Assembly: GCA_947487205.1 (NCBI GenBank)
Contig: CANKVU010000025.1
Location: 1-61,350, forward strand
DNA from: an uncultured Paracoccaceae bacterium
GTDB taxonomy: Bacteria; Pseudomonadota; Alphaproteobacteria; Rhodobacterales; Rhodobacteraceae
Direction of reading: 5' to 3'
DNA: 61,350 nt
The notes below the pieces were generated by a model. It had not been told where the DNA came from, searched no databases, and saw only the letters and a program-made list of their open reading frames with translations. Positions 52,186 to 61,318 of this stretch are shown here, piece by piece. The position numbers and the translations under genes were made by a program. Every line of letters starts with the position of its first letter. Position 1 is the first letter of the stretch.

Positions 52186-53916
52186 ATGAGCGACCTCGAC
52201 CACGTGACCGAGATCGGGCGCGTCCTCGATGGATGCGCCACGGGGCGCGACGCCGTCGTCTCCGAGAGCTGGCGGCGCTGCGTGGAATCCTACGGGATGG
52301 AGCCCGGCCGCGACGACCCCGCCCATATCGTCACCGACGCGGAACTGCGCGCGCATCGCGACCAGGCGGAGCACCTGATCGCCACCGCGCGGTCGGGTTT
52401 GCAGGCGCTGTTCCGACAGGTCGCGGGGCAGAACTACGTCCTTCTGCTGACCGACGCGGCCGGGATCTGCGTCGATTTCTTCGGCGATCCGCGCTTCGCG
52501 GAGGAGCTGCGCCAGGCGGGCCTCCATCTCGGCTCCGACTGGTCGGAGAGCCTCGCCGGCACCTGCGGCGTCGGCGCCTGCCTCTATACCGGCCAGCCGG
52601 TGACGATCCACCAGGGCGATCATTTCGGCATGGCCCATACGCCCCTGTCCTGTACCGCGGCGCCGATCCACGATTCGGTCGGGCGGCTCGCCGCCGTGCT
52701 CGACATCTCGCTGCTGCGCGCGCCGGCGCCGAAATCCAGCCAGAACCTGGCGATGAACCTCGTGACCACCGCCGCCCGGCGGGTGGAAATGGCCAATGTC
52801 ATGACCCGCAGCCGCCGGGAATGGGTGCTGCGGGTCGCGGCCCGCCCCGAATTCCTGGAGGTCGACCCCGAGGCGGCGGTGGTGCTCGACGGGTCGGGCC
52901 GGATCACCGGCTTCACCCGCGCCGCGCAGGACCTGCTGGGCGACGGCACGCCCGAGGCGCTGCTCGGGCAGCGGATCGACGCCGTGACGGACCTGTCCGT
53001 CGACGACCTGCCCGACCTCATGCGGGGCCGGCCCCCGGAGGATCGGGTGATCCGCCTCAAGGACGGGCGGGGGCTCTTCGGACATGCCATCGCGCCGCAG
53101 ATCGCGCGCATGCCCCGCCGTGCCCGCGCCGGCCTGCCCGCCGCCCTGTCCGCGATCGCGGGGCCCGACCCGGCGATGGACGCGCTTCTCGACCGCACCA
53201 TGCGCCTGGCCCCCACGAGCGTGCCGCTCCTGATCGCGGGAGAGACCGGCACCGGCAAGTCCCGCCTGGCCCGTGCGATCCACACGGCGGGGCGGCCGGG
53301 CACGCCCTTCGTCGATCTCGACGCCGCGGGCCTCACCCCCGAGGCGCTCGGCGCGGCGCTTCCCGCCGCCGACATCCCCGCGACGCTGTTCCTGCGCGGG
53401 GTCGAGGACCTGTCCGCCGATCTGCAGGCGCGCCTGCCCGCGATCCTCGACGCCCGTCCGGCGCTCCGCCCCCTCTCCTCCGTGCGGTCCGATCCCGCGG
53501 GGGCGCTGCGCGACGCGGTGTTCTACCGCCTTGCCGGGGCCCGGATCGACCTGCCCCCGCTGCGGCTCAGGCAGGATTTCGACTGGCTGCTCGACCGGCT
53601 CCTGCGCCGGCGCACCGCCGCCACGCCGCGGATCTCGGCGGCGGCGCGGGACGCGCTCGGATCGCGCGCATGGCCCGGCAACATCCGCGAACTGGAGCGC
53701 ACGCTCGACACCGCGCTCGCGCTGAGCACGGGCCCGGCGCTCGACGTGGCCGACCTTCCGGCGGCGGCCTCCGCCCCCCACGCGGCCCGGGAGGACCTGG
53801 AGGCGGTCCTCGACGCTTGCGAGTGGAACATGGCCCGGGCGGCGCGCCGGCTGGGGCTCAACCGCTCGACCGTCCTGCGCCGGGTCCGCAAGGCGGGACT
53901 CGCGCCCCCCGCCTGA
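52186..53916 (+). CDS. AcoR-like activator lacking GAFTGA and Walker B
   Basis: A 576-residue regulator of the sigma-54 activator architecture: GAF domain at about 55-180, PAS-like segment at about 220-300, AAA+ remnant at about 325-475 and a Fis-type helix-turn-helix at 547-570. Walker A AGETGTGKSRLARAIH is intact (351-366). The GAFTGA loop is gone, and Walker B reads LFLRGVEDLS instead of LFLDEIGD. WPGNIRELERTLD remains. It probably cannot remodel sigma-54 holoenzyme and may act with sigma-70 or as a repressor. It likely controls the monooxygenase gene downstream. Confidence 0.85.
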   Translation: MSDLDHVTEIGRVLDGCATGRDAVVSESWRRCVESYGMEPGRDDPAHIVTDAELRAHRDQAEHLIATARSGLQALFRQVAGQNYVLLLTDAAGICVDFFGDPRFAEELRQAGLHLGSDWSESLAGTCGVGACLYTGQPVTIHQGDHFGMAHTPLSCTAAPIHDSVGRLAAVLDISLLRAPAPKSSQNLAMNLVTTAARRVEMANVMTRSRREWVLRVAARPEFLEVDPEAAVVLDGSGRITGFTRAAQDLLGDGTPEALLGQRIDAVTDLSVDDLPDLMRGRPPEDRVIRLKDGRGLFGHAIAPQIARMPRRARAGLPAALSAIAGPDPAMDALLDRTMRLAPTSVPLLIAGETGTGKSRLARAIHTAGRPGTPFVDLDAAGLTPEALGAALPAADIPATLFLRGVEDLSADLQARLPAILDARPALRPLSSVRSDPAGALRDAVFYRLAGARIDLPPLRLRQDFDWLLDRLLRRRTAATPRISAAARDALGSRAWPGNIRELERTLDTALALSTGPALDVADLPAAASAPHAAREDLEAVLDACEWNMARAARRLGLNRSTVLRRVRKAGLAPPA

Positions 53917-53926
53917 GGGTGCGCGC

Positions 53927-53942
53927 CGTTGCGCGCGCAACG
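53927..53942. promoter_or_regulatory. Perfect 16-bp palindrome between regulator and monooxygenase
   Basis: CGTTGCGCGCGCAACG lies 10 bases after the activator stop and 109 bases before the monooxygenase start. Fis-type activators bind such palindromes upstream of their targets, making this the best candidate binding site. It could also be the end hairpin of the regulator mRNA. No -24/-12 sigma-54 element with GG-N10-GC spacing was found in the gap. Confidence 0.5.
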
Positions 53943-54051
53943 CGGCTCCCGCAGATGCCCGCCGATCGGGCGCGGGCGCCCGAATTCCCCTCGCCAGGCC
54001 GCTTGGCGTTACGTCATCCTGCACGGGGAGATATCCGAGGGAGGAAACGGA

Positions 54052-55851
54052 ATGCTCGACACGACCACGACGGACAGGGTCCGCTCGGTTCTGGAGGATC
54101 TGGAACGCGCGCTGGCGCGGGGCGACATCGACGGCGCCACCGCGCTGTTCGCCGATACGTGCTACTGGCGCGACCTCGTCGCCTTCACCTGGAACCTGCG
54201 CACGGTCGAGGGCAAGGAGGGCGTGGCCGACATGCTCCGCGCCCAGATCGACCACGCGCGGCCCGCGAACTGGAAGATCCAGGAGGGCGAGGCCCCGACC
54301 GAGGCCGACGGCGTCACCAGCGCCTGGATCACCTTCGAGACGGCGCAGGGCCGCGGCTGGGGGCTGATGCGGCTCAAGGGCGACAGGATCTGGACGCTGC
54401 TGACCGCGCTGCAGGAGCTGAAGGGCTTCGAGGAGCCCAAGGGGCACGACCGCCCCCTTGGCGCGGCGCACGGCGCCGACAGCAACCGCGTCACCTGGAA
54501 GGAGAGCCTCGAGGAGGAACGGCAGGCCCTCGGCACGACGCGCCAGCCCTACACGGTGATCGTCGGCGGCGGACAGGGCGGCATCGCCCTCGGCGCGCGG
54601 CTGCGCCAGCTCGGCGTACCCACGATCATCCTCGAGAAGAACGACGCCCCCGGGGACAGCTGGCGCAAGCGCTACAAGTCGCTCTGCCTGCACGACCCGG
54701 TCTGGTACGACCACCTGCCCTACATCAAGTTCCCCGAGAACTGGCCGGTCTTCGCCCCCAAGGACAAGATCGGCGACTGGCTGGAAATGTATACCAAGGT
54801 GATGGAGCTGAATTACTGGACCCGCTCCGCGGTCACCTCCGCCTCCTGGGACGATGACAGGCAGGAATGGACCGTCGAGGTCGACCGCGACGGCGAGACG
54901 GTCACCCTGCACCCGAAACAGCTCGTCATGGCGACGGGGATGTCGGGCAAGCCCAACCGACCGAGCTTCCCCGGCGAGGAGAAATTCGGCGGCGAGATCC
55001 AGCATTCCAGCGAGCATCCCGGCCCCGACGCCTACCGGGGCAAGAAGGTCGTGGTCATCGGCTCCAACAATTCCGCCCACGACATCTGCGCCGCGCTCTG
55101 GGAGGCGGGCGCCGACGTGACCATGGTGCAGCGGTCCTCCACCCATATCGTCAGGTCCGACACGCTGATGGAGATCGGGCTCGGCGCGCTCTATTCCGAG
55201 GAGGCGGTGGCGGGCGGCATGACCACCGAGAAGGCCGACATGACCTTCGCCTCGATCCCGTACCGGATCATGCACGAGTTCCAGATCCCGCTCTACGACC
55301 AGATGCGCGAGCGCGACGCCGAATTCTACCGCGGCCTGGAAGAGGCGGGATTCGACCTCGACTGGGGCGCCGACGGGTCGGGCCTCTTCATGAAGTATCT
55401 CCGCCGCGGCTCGGGCTATTACATCGACGTGGGCGCCAGCCAGCTCATCATCGACGGCAAGATCAAGCTCGCGAAGGGCCAGGTGGAGGAATTCGTCGAG
55501 GACGGCGTGGTGCTCGACGACGGCACCGCGCTTCAGGCCGATCTCGTCGTGCTGGCCACGGGCTATGGCTCGATGAACGGATGGGTCGCCGACCTGGTCA
55601 GCCCCGACATGGCCGACAAGGTCGGAAAGGTCTGGGGGCTCGGCTCGGACACGCCCAAGGATCCGGGCCCGTGGGAGGGCGAGCAGCGCAACATGTGGAA
55701 ACCCACGGCGCAGGAGGGGCTGTGGTTCCACGGCGGAAACCTGCACCAGTCGCGCCATTATTCCCTGTACCTCGCCCTGCAGATCAAGGCGCGGATGGAG
55801 GGGATCGCCACGCCTGTCTATGCCCGGCAGGAGGTCCACCACACCCGCTGA
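54052..55851 (+). CDS. SnoaL-domain / flavin monooxygenase fusion
   Basis: A 599-residue two-part protein. Residues 1-130 form an NTF2/SnoaL-like domain (ALFADTCYWRDLVAFTWNLR). Residues 165-590 form an FAD/NADPH monooxygenase of the FMO/CzcO type: FAD motif VGGGQGGIALGARL at 171, fingerprint-like FGGEIQHSSEHPG at 312-324, NADPH motif VIGSNNSAHDICAAL at 335 and ATGY near residue 505. A GAGGGAGG ribosome site precedes the ATG. Substrate is not known; candidates are ketones or S/N-containing organics. Confidence 0.88.
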   Translation: MLDTTTTDRVRSVLEDLERALARGDIDGATALFADTCYWRDLVAFTWNLRTVEGKEGVADMLRAQIDHARPANWKIQEGEAPTEADGVTSAWITFETAQGRGWGLMRLKGDRIWTLLTALQELKGFEEPKGHDRPLGAAHGADSNRVTWKESLEEERQALGTTRQPYTVIVGGGQGGIALGARLRQLGVPTIILEKNDAPGDSWRKRYKSLCLHDPVWYDHLPYIKFPENWPVFAPKDKIGDWLEMYTKVMELNYWTRSAVTSASWDDDRQEWTVEVDRDGETVTLHPKQLVMATGMSGKPNRPSFPGEEKFGGEIQHSSEHPGPDAYRGKKVVVIGSNNSAHDICAALWEAGADVTMVQRSSTHIVRSDTLMEIGLGALYSEEAVAGGMTTEKADMTFASIPYRIMHEFQIPLYDQMRERDAEFYRGLEEAGFDLDWGADGSGLFMKYLRRGSGYYIDVGASQLIIDGKIKLAKGQVEEFVEDGVVLDDGTALQADLVVLATGYGSMNGWVADLVSPDMADKVGKVWGLGSDTPKDPGPWEGEQRNMWKPTAQEGLWFHGGNLHQSRHYSLYLALQIKARMEGIATPVYARQEVHHTR

Positions 55852-55863
55852 TCCGACGGGGGC

Positions 55864-55880
55864 GGGGCCGCACCGGCCCC
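55864..55880 (+). terminator. Short GC hairpin after the monooxygenase gene
   Basis: GGGGCCG and CGGCCCC pair around a three-base loop, 13 bases after the stop codon and in the gap to the convergent sufE-like gene. No T-run follows, so this is a possible rather than certain terminator. Confidence 0.4.
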
Positions 55881-55912
55881 GTCCGTGACCGGCGCGGGGG
55901 CGGCCGGGGCGG

Positions 55913-56323
55913 TCAGCCCGCCCGGGCCGCCGTGGTCCGGATGCGCTCCACCATCGCGCGGAGCCCGTTCGAGCGCTGCGAGGAGAGGTGCTCGTTCAGT
56001 CCCAGGCGCGCCAGTTCCCCGCCCGCGTCGATGCGCGGCACCTCGTCCACCGGTTCGCCGGAATAGAGCGCGTGCAGGATGGCGATCAGCCCCTTCACGA
56101 TCATCGCGTCCGAATCGCCGCGAAAGTCGAACCGCCCCGCGTCGATGGTGGGCACCAGCCAGACCTGGCTCGCGCAGCCCTCGACCTTGGTGGCGGGCAC
56201 CTTCAGCGCCTCGTCGAGCGGGTCCATGCCGCGGCCCAGTTCGATCACGTGGCGATAGCGGTCCTCCCAGTCGTCGAGGAACTCGAAGGTCTCGGCGATC
56301 TCTTCGAAGGCGGCGCTGGCCAT
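55913..56323 (-). CDS. sufE: SufE-family sulfur acceptor protein
   Basis: A 136-residue protein that takes persulfide sulfur from SufS. The acceptor is Cys50 in KVEGCASQVWL. ETFEFLDDWEDRYRHVIELG at the N-terminus and DFRGDSDAMIVKGLIAI are characteristic. It stands apart from other suf genes here. The ATG at 56323 gives the normal length; a longer frame adds an unlikely basic stretch. Confidence 0.93.
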   Translation of the reverse strand: MASAAFEEIAETFEFLDDWEDRYRHVIELGRGMDPLDEALKVPATKVEGCASQVWLVPTIDAGRFDFRGDSDAMIVKGLIAILHALYSGEPVDEVPRIDAGGELARLGLNEHLSSQRSNGLRAMVERIRTTAARAG

Positions 56324-56445
56324 GGGACTCTCCTGCGGGGACGTGCCCGAGGTAAGCGCTGCGGCCGCGCGGGGCAACCGGACGCGCGCTTTTCAAAGCC
56401 GCGCCCATGGGCTAGGTCGGGATCGCGACCACGTTCGGGGGATCC

Positions 56446-56889
56446 ATGGGCAAGACCGCATTCCTGCTGGCATCCGCGCTGGCGCTCGCCTCCTGCGGGG
56501 GGACGGGCCAGGGCCCGTTCTCGTGGTTCGGCGGCCGCCCGGCCGAGACCGATGCCGCCGCGCTCGGCACGTCCGTCGATCCCCGGCCGCTCATCGACCG
56601 GGTGGAGGATCTGGCGGTGCTGCCGACCTCGGACGGCGCCGTCCTCCGCGCGACCGGGATCGCGCCCGTCCAGGGGTTCTGGAACGGCGCCCTCGTCCCG
56701 GTGGAGACGGGCCAGGCCTCGGTCCTCGCCTACGCCTTCCGCGCCGAGCCGCCGGCCGCGCCCGACCGCGTCTCGACCGAACGCTCGCGCGAGGTCACCG
56801 TGGCGCTGGAGCTGTCCGCCGAGGCGCTGGCCGGCATCCGCGAGATCCGCGTCACGGGGGCGCGGAACTCCCAGATCGTCCGCCGCTAG
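56446..56889 (+). CDS. Hypothetical lipoprotein
   Basis: A 147-residue protein with a lipobox at LALASC (Cys at about 17). The mature part has LIDRVEDLAVLPTSDGAVLR, GFWNGALVPVETGQ and a C-terminal basic SQIVRR. The beta-rich pattern recalls uncharacterised Rhodobacterales lipoproteins; no function can be given. It converges with the RNase D gene, with four bases of stop overlap. Confidence 0.75.
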   Translation: MGKTAFLLASALALASCGGTGQGPFSWFGGRPAETDAAALGTSVDPRPLIDRVEDLAVLPTSDGAVLRATGIAPVQGFWNGALVPVETGQASVLAYAFRAEPPAAPDRVSTERSREVTVALELSAEALAGIREIRVTGARNSQIVRR

Positions 56890-58043
56890 AGGTCGAAGAC
56901 CACGACCGAGGCGCCCTCGGCCCGGAGCGCGACGCGGCCCTCGATCAGGCGCAGCGCGTCGCGGCCGAAAACCGTTTTCCGCCAGCCGCGCAACGCCTGC
57001 ACGTCCCGCTCGCCGGCGGCGATCATGTCGAGATCGGCCGAGGTCGCGACCAGTTTCTGCGCCACGCCCGCGGCGTCGGCCTTGGCCTTCAGGAGCACCC
57101 GCAGCAGGTCCGCCAGCGCCGGATTCACCTGCAGCCGCTCGCGCGTGCGGTCGGGGGCGGGATATTCGGCCGGGTCGCACGCCGCGCCCCGCTTCACCGC
57201 GTCCAGGATCCCGTCCGCGATCTCGCCCTTGCGCGCCTCGCGCAGCAGCAGGCGCGTCCGTCCCAGATCCGCCTCCGATTGCGGCCGGGTGGAGGCGAGC
57301 TCGACCAGGGCGTCGTCCTTGAAGACCCGGCTGCGCGGCACGTCCCGCGACTGGGCATAGCTTTCTCGGAACGCGGCCAGTTCCCGCACCACGGCCAGGA
57401 ACTTGCCCGAATTGGTGCGCGTCTTGACCCGCTTCCAGGCATCCTCGGGGCGGGTGACGTAGGTCTGGCGGTCGGTCAGGACGGCCAGTTCCTCCTCCAC
57501 CCAGTCGCGCCGCCCGGTCCGGTCCAGTTCCGCGGCGAGGTATTCGTAGACCTCGCGCAGATGCGTCACGTCGGCCAGCGCATAGGCTTTCTGGGCGTCG
57601 GTCAGCGGCCTGCGCGACCAGTCGGTGAACCGCGAGGACTTGTCGATCTGGGCCTTGGCGATCTTCTTGACCAGCGTCTCGTAGCCGACCTGCTCGCCGA
57701 ACCCGCACACCATCGCCGCCACCTGCGTATCGAAGAGCGGGCGGGGCATGACATCGCCGTCATGCACGAAGATCTCCAGATCCTGGCGCGCGGCATGGAA
57801 CACCTTGACCACGCTCTCGTCGCGAAAGAGCGCATAGAGGGGCTCCAGCGACAGGCCGTCGGCCAGCGGGTCGACCAGCACCGCATCGTCCTCGTCCGGC
57901 CCCGGCACGGCAAGCTGGATCAGGCAGAGCTTGGCGTAATAGGTCCGCTCCCGCAGGAACTCGGTATCGACGGTGACGTAGTCATGCGACCGGGCCCGGT
58001 CGCAGAACGCGGCCAGCGCGTCGGTGTCGGTGATGGTGATCAT
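56886..58043 (-). CDS. rnd: Ribonuclease D
   Basis: A 385-residue 3'-5' exoribonuclease of the DEDD-Y type, acting in tRNA 3' maturation. First motif is VTVDTEFLRERTYY (Asp26, Glu28), the second is FHAARQDLEIF, and the third YALADVTHLREVYEYL carries the Tyr and last Asp. HRDC domains follow at about 205-380 (AWKRVKTRTNSGKFLAVVRE). Length is close to the alphaproteobacterial norm. Confidence 0.94.
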   Translation of the reverse strand: MITITDTDALAAFCDRARSHDYVTVDTEFLRERTYYAKLCLIQLAVPGPDEDDAVLVDPLADGLSLEPLYALFRDESVVKVFHAARQDLEIFVHDGDVMPRPLFDTQVAAMVCGFGEQVGYETLVKKIAKAQIDKSSRFTDWSRRPLTDAQKAYALADVTHLREVYEYLAAELDRTGRRDWVEEELAVLTDRQTYVTRPEDAWKRVKTRTNSGKFLAVVRELAAFRESYAQSRDVPRSRVFKDDALVELASTRPQSEADLGRTRLLLREARKGEIADGILDAVKRGAACDPAEYPAPDRTRERLQVNPALADLLRVLLKAKADAAGVAQKLVATSADLDMIAAGERDVQALRGWRKTVFGRDALRLIEGRVALRAEGASVVVFDL

Positions 58044-58113
58044 GCCGGGCGCGGGATCCCTTGCCGTTGGGGTTCCCGCCTCCTACCGCCCGAATGGCGC
58101 GAAGGAAAGCCCG

Positions 58114-58701
58114 TCAGGGCAGGCGCAGCGGCGTGCGATCCCCCTCGGCCACGCGGCGCAGCACCGCCGGATACAGGCGATGCTCCATCACCAGCACCCG
58201 CGCCGCCAGGCTCGCCGGCGTGTCGTCCGGCGCGACCGGCACCCGCGCCTGCCCCAGGACCGGGCCGTCGTCGAGCTCCGGCGTCACCTCGTGAACGCTG
58301 CACCCCGCCTCGGCGTCGCCCGCCGCGATCGCGCGCGCATGGGTGTCGAGGCCGCGATACTTCGGCAGGAGCGAGGGATGGATGTTGAGGATCCGCCCCC
58401 GCCGGCGGTCGATGAAGGGCGCCGTCAGGATCCGCATGAACCCGGCCAGGCAGATCAGGTCGGGGCGCGCCGCCTCCAGCGGGTCGGCCAGCGCCGCCTC
58501 GAACGCCGCCCGGTCGCCGCGGAACGGCCGGTGATCCACGGCGGCCGTCGCGATCCCCCGCTCCGCCGCCCGGACCAGCCCGGCGGCGGCCGGATCGTTG
58601 GACAGAACCAGGCAGGGCCGCGCGGGATGGTCGCCGACCATGCTGTCGGCCAGCGCGACCATGTTGGACCCGCCGCCCGAGATCAGGATGGCGACCCGCA
58701 T
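58114..58701 (-). CDS. purN: Phosphoribosylglycinamide formyltransferase 1
   Basis: A 195-residue enzyme using 10-formyl-THF in purine synthesis. Catalytic residues sit in NIHPSLLPKYRGLDTH (Asn106, His108) and HEVTPELDDGPVLGQ (Asp in the DDG). The phosphate loop is SGGGSN near residue 8. Its ATG overlaps the purM stop by one base (TGATG), so the two are translationally coupled. Confidence 0.96.
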   Translation of the reverse strand: MRVAILISGGGSNMVALADSMVGDHPARPCLVLSNDPAAAGLVRAAERGIATAAVDHRPFRGDRAAFEAALADPLEAARPDLICLAGFMRILTAPFIDRRRGRILNIHPSLLPKYRGLDTHARAIAAGDAEAGCSVHEVTPELDDGPVLGQARVPVAPDDTPASLAARVLVMEHRLYPAVLRRVAEGDRTPLRLP

Positions 58702-59744
58702 CAGATCAGCGTGCCGGCATAGGCCACCCCGTCCCCGGTCGCGACGCGCCCCATCCGGCACACCGCGTGCCCCTCCGCCGCGAAGGCCGCGGCGACCGCG
58801 TCGGCGCGGTCGGGCGCGGCTGCCGCGACCATGCCGATGCCGCAATTGAAGGTCCTGAGCATCTCGGGCTCGGCCACGTCGCCCGCCTCGGCCAGCCAGC
58901 GGAACACCGGCGGCAGGGTCCAGGCCCCCAGGTCGATCTCGGCGCCCAGCCCCTCGGGCAGGACCCGCGGCAGGTTCTCCGTCAGCCCGCCGCCGGTGAT
59001 GTGCGCCAGGGCATGGACGCCGCCGCCACGGATCGCGGCCACCGCCGGGCGGACGTAGAGCGCGGTGGGCGACAGGAGCGCCGCGCCCAGCGGGCCGTCC
59101 GCGAACGGCGCAGGATCGTCCCAGCCAAGGCCCGCCCGCTCGGCGATCCGCCGCACCAGCGAATAGCCGTTGGAATGCACCCCGGTCGAGGCGACGCCCA
59201 GCAGCACGTCGCCCGCCGCCACGTCGCGGGGCAGGTCCGTGCCGCGTTCCATGGCGCCGACGGCAAAGCCGGCCAGGTCGAAATCGCCGGCGCCGTACAT
59301 GCCGGGCATCTCCGCCGTCTCGCCGCCGATCAGGGCGCATCCGGCGGCCACGCAGCCCGCCGCGATGCCTTCCACCACCCGGGCCGCCGTCTCGGTCTCG
59401 AGCTTGCCGGTCGCGAAATAGTCGAGGAAGAACAGCGGCTCCGCCCCCTGGCAGACCAAGTCGTTGACGCACATGGCCACGAGGTCGACGCCCACGCCCG
59501 CCACCTCGCCCGTGTCGATGGCCAGCCGCAGCTTGGTCCCGACCCCGTCCGTCGCGGCGACGAGGATCGGGTCCTGGAACCCGGCGGCCCTGAGATCGAA
59601 GAGCGCCCCGAACCCGCCCAGCCCGGCCATCGTTCCGGGGCGGTCGGTCCGTTTCGCCGCCGGCTTGATGCGGTCGACCAGGGCGTTCCCCGCGGCGATG
59701 TCCACGCCCGCCTCGGCATAGGTCAATCCCGTCTTGCGCGTCAC
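58701..59744 (-). CDS. purM: Phosphoribosylformylglycinamidine cyclo-ligase
   Basis: A 347-residue AIR synthetase. [20 protein letters not shown] at the start, [33 protein letters not shown] and [11 protein letters not shown] are signatures. A GTG at 59744 with a GAGGGGG site gives the family length. An ATG 51 bases upstream would add 17 residues with no similarity. The order purM-purN is standard. Confidence 0.95.
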   Translation of the reverse strand: MTRKTGLTYAEAGVDIAAGNALVDRIKPAAKRTDRPGTMAGLGGFGALFDLRAAGFQDPILVAATDGVGTKLRLAIDTGEVAGVGVDLVAMCVNDLVCQGAEPLFFLDYFATGKLETETAARVVEGIAAGCVAAGCALIGGETAEMPGMYGAGDFDLAGFAVGAMERGTDLPRDVAAGDVLLGVASTGVHSNGYSLVRRIAERAGLGWDDPAPFADGPLGAALLSPTALYVRPAVAAIRGGGVHALAHITGGGLTENLPRVLPEGLGAEIDLGAWTLPPVFRWLAEAGDVAEPEMLRTFNCGIGMVAAAAPDRADAVAAAFAAEGHAVCRMGRVATGDGVAYAGTLI

Positions 59745-59852
59745 GTCGCCCCCCTCGGCCCCTGCTCTGGCGCGGCCATACAACACCCGTGCCAAGCCGA
59801 CAACGTGGGTTTCGGCTCCGCCCTCTCCCCGCGCGGCGCGGGCGCCCGTCGC

Positions 59853-59883
59853 TTGAACTTGACCGGAGTTCGGCGTCTGATAC
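59853..59883 (+). promoter_or_regulatory. Possible tRNA promoter
   Basis: TTGAAC (59853-59858) and TGATAC (59878-59883) resemble -35 and -10 elements with a 19-base spacer, ending 14 bases before the tRNA gene. A second TTGACC overlaps the region. The spacing is long, so the assignment is tentative. Confidence 0.3.
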
Positions 59884-59897
59884 CACCGGCTCGCTCA

Positions 59898-59974
59898 GGG
59901 CCTGTAGCTCAATTGGTTAGAGCAGAGCGCTCATAACGCTTTGGTTGGGGGTTCGAGTCCCTCCGGGCCTACCA
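59898..59974 (+). tRNA. tRNA with CAT anticodon (Met, or Ile2 with lysidine)
   Basis: A complete 77-base cloverleaf with encoded CCA. Acceptor arms are GGGCCTG and CGGGCCT (a G-U at the 1-72 pair). The D-arm is GCTC...GAGC, the anticodon stem GAGCG/CGCTT around CTCATAA, and the T-arm GGGGG/CCCTC around TTCGAGT. It lacks the unpaired 1-72 and GGG/CCC anticodon stem of the initiator. Elongator Met and the ATA-reading Ile2 species share the CAT anticodon and cannot be told apart safely by eye. Confidence 0.95.
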
Positions 59975-61230
59975 GAATGCCGGGCGGCGGGGCCGCACCG
60001 CTCGGACCGGCCCCGCCGCCCGGTCCGGGCCCGAGGCATGCGAGGCCGAGCACGCTCGGCCCCGGCATGGCCGCGGCGGTCGCCCGCAACGGGGACAGCC
60101 CGCCCGATGAGTATGCCAGCCCCGACAGGAGCGGTCCAAGGAGCCGCTCTCCGGCAACGGCCAAATGGACGAAGCCTGCATCCATGGTCATCCGCTCGTC
60201 CCGCGTGCAGGCGCGGATCACGCAGGAATGGAACGAGGAATTCCCTGCGCTTAGCGCGCCGAAGGCGAGCAATCCCGTCCCGCGCGCCGCGGTGAGCCAG
60301 GGGCCGGACCGCCCGCGATCCCGGCCGCCACCGCCAGCGTTGCCGGCACCACGGGGCGGGCGAGCGCCCGGACGTGTGCGGCCGAGACCTGCTGTCCCTC
60401 GGGGCGCGCGCGGCGGCGTTCGGAAGGCGGGGCGCGGCCGCCTGCACCGCGCCGTCAAGGACGATCCAGACCGCCATGACGGAGCCGCCCATGACGAACG
60501 CGGCCCGCTCGCCGGCCTCGGTCCCGTCCGACATTACGGCGTGGACATGGATCGGCATGCCGACGACGCCCCCCTTCCCGCGCGCCGAACAGGCCCCCCC
60601 GCGCCGGGGCAGCCAGTGCACGTTCGCCGATTTCGGGATCACTTCGGGCATCTCGCGCATCCGTGCACCGCTCCGGCAGGCCCGGCGGCATCGCTGCCGC
60701 GACGGGCCGGTGCGCATGGCCCGGCTCTTTGCCGTATCGGGCATCGACTTTCACCATCGCACCGTCGAGCGGGGGAGTCCCGATCGCGCGCGCCAACGGG
60801 TGGCCGCGCTCGGCCGACGCCGGCGCGGTCCGCGCCATGGCCGATCCCCGAGTCCCACCGGCCATGCGCGGTGTCGAATTCCCGCATATGCGTGTGGCTC
60901 GCCGGATCGCCGGCGGCGCCGTTGATCCGGGCGATCTCAGCGCCGCCTCCAAAAGCGGGCGCTGCCGCATGAGACGGCGAAAGATGACCATCCGCCGCGG
61001 ATGACCGGGCCGTGCCGGACGCGATGGGAATATTGAGGCACGGCCATGAAACCCGCACGGGCCGCGGCCGCCCCTTTCGTGTGGTGACGCCGGTCAGGGT
61101 CGCCCCCGCCCGTCGCCAACCGCTGCCTCGGGGAGGACCGGGCGGCAGGCCCCGCCGGATCGGAGCGGGGGGCGGGCCCGGCATCCGCGCGACGCGGTCC
61201 GCCCGCGCGCGCCCACGGCATCCCGGCCCA
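59975..61230. other. Gene-poor stretch, possible decayed genes
   Basis: About 1.26 kb with no confident gene. On the minus strand between about 60080 and 60300 a frame gives GTGLLAFGALSAGNSSFHSC and later GERLLGPLLSGLAYSSGGLS, loosely like the closing helices of an MFS transporter, with internal basic interruptions. It may be a relic. Other frames are Arg/Pro/Ala-rich with no motif. The stretch separates a tRNA from the translation factor gene. Confidence 0.4.
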
Positions 61231-61232
61231 GC

Positions 61233-61267
61233 AAAAGGGCGCCTCCCGGGGGATCGGAAGGCGCCCT
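61233..61267 (-). terminator. tuf: Rho-independent terminator of tuf
   Basis: On the minus strand AGGGCGCCTTCC and GGAGGCGCCCT form a stem of about ten pairs around an eight-base loop, followed by TTTT. It starts about 50 bases after the tuf stop codon. This is the clearest intrinsic terminator in the window because it has a U-run. Confidence 0.8.
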
Positions 61268-61318
61268 GTCATGGCGCGGCCTGTGCCTTGCCGGCCCCCC
61301 GGGGGGCCGGCGGCGGGC

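Noticed and set aside
53943-54051. Sigma-54 -24/-12 promoter for the monooxygenase gene
   Set aside because: TTGGCG near 54003 is followed by GC only after 14 bases instead of 10, so the required spacing is not met.
51637-55842. A minus-strand frame open for 1401 codons
   Set aside because: Only its last 151 codons match a family (GNAT). The rest runs antisense through the activator and monooxygenase genes, which have clear domains on the plus strand. Lack of stops is a by-product of GC-rich codon use.
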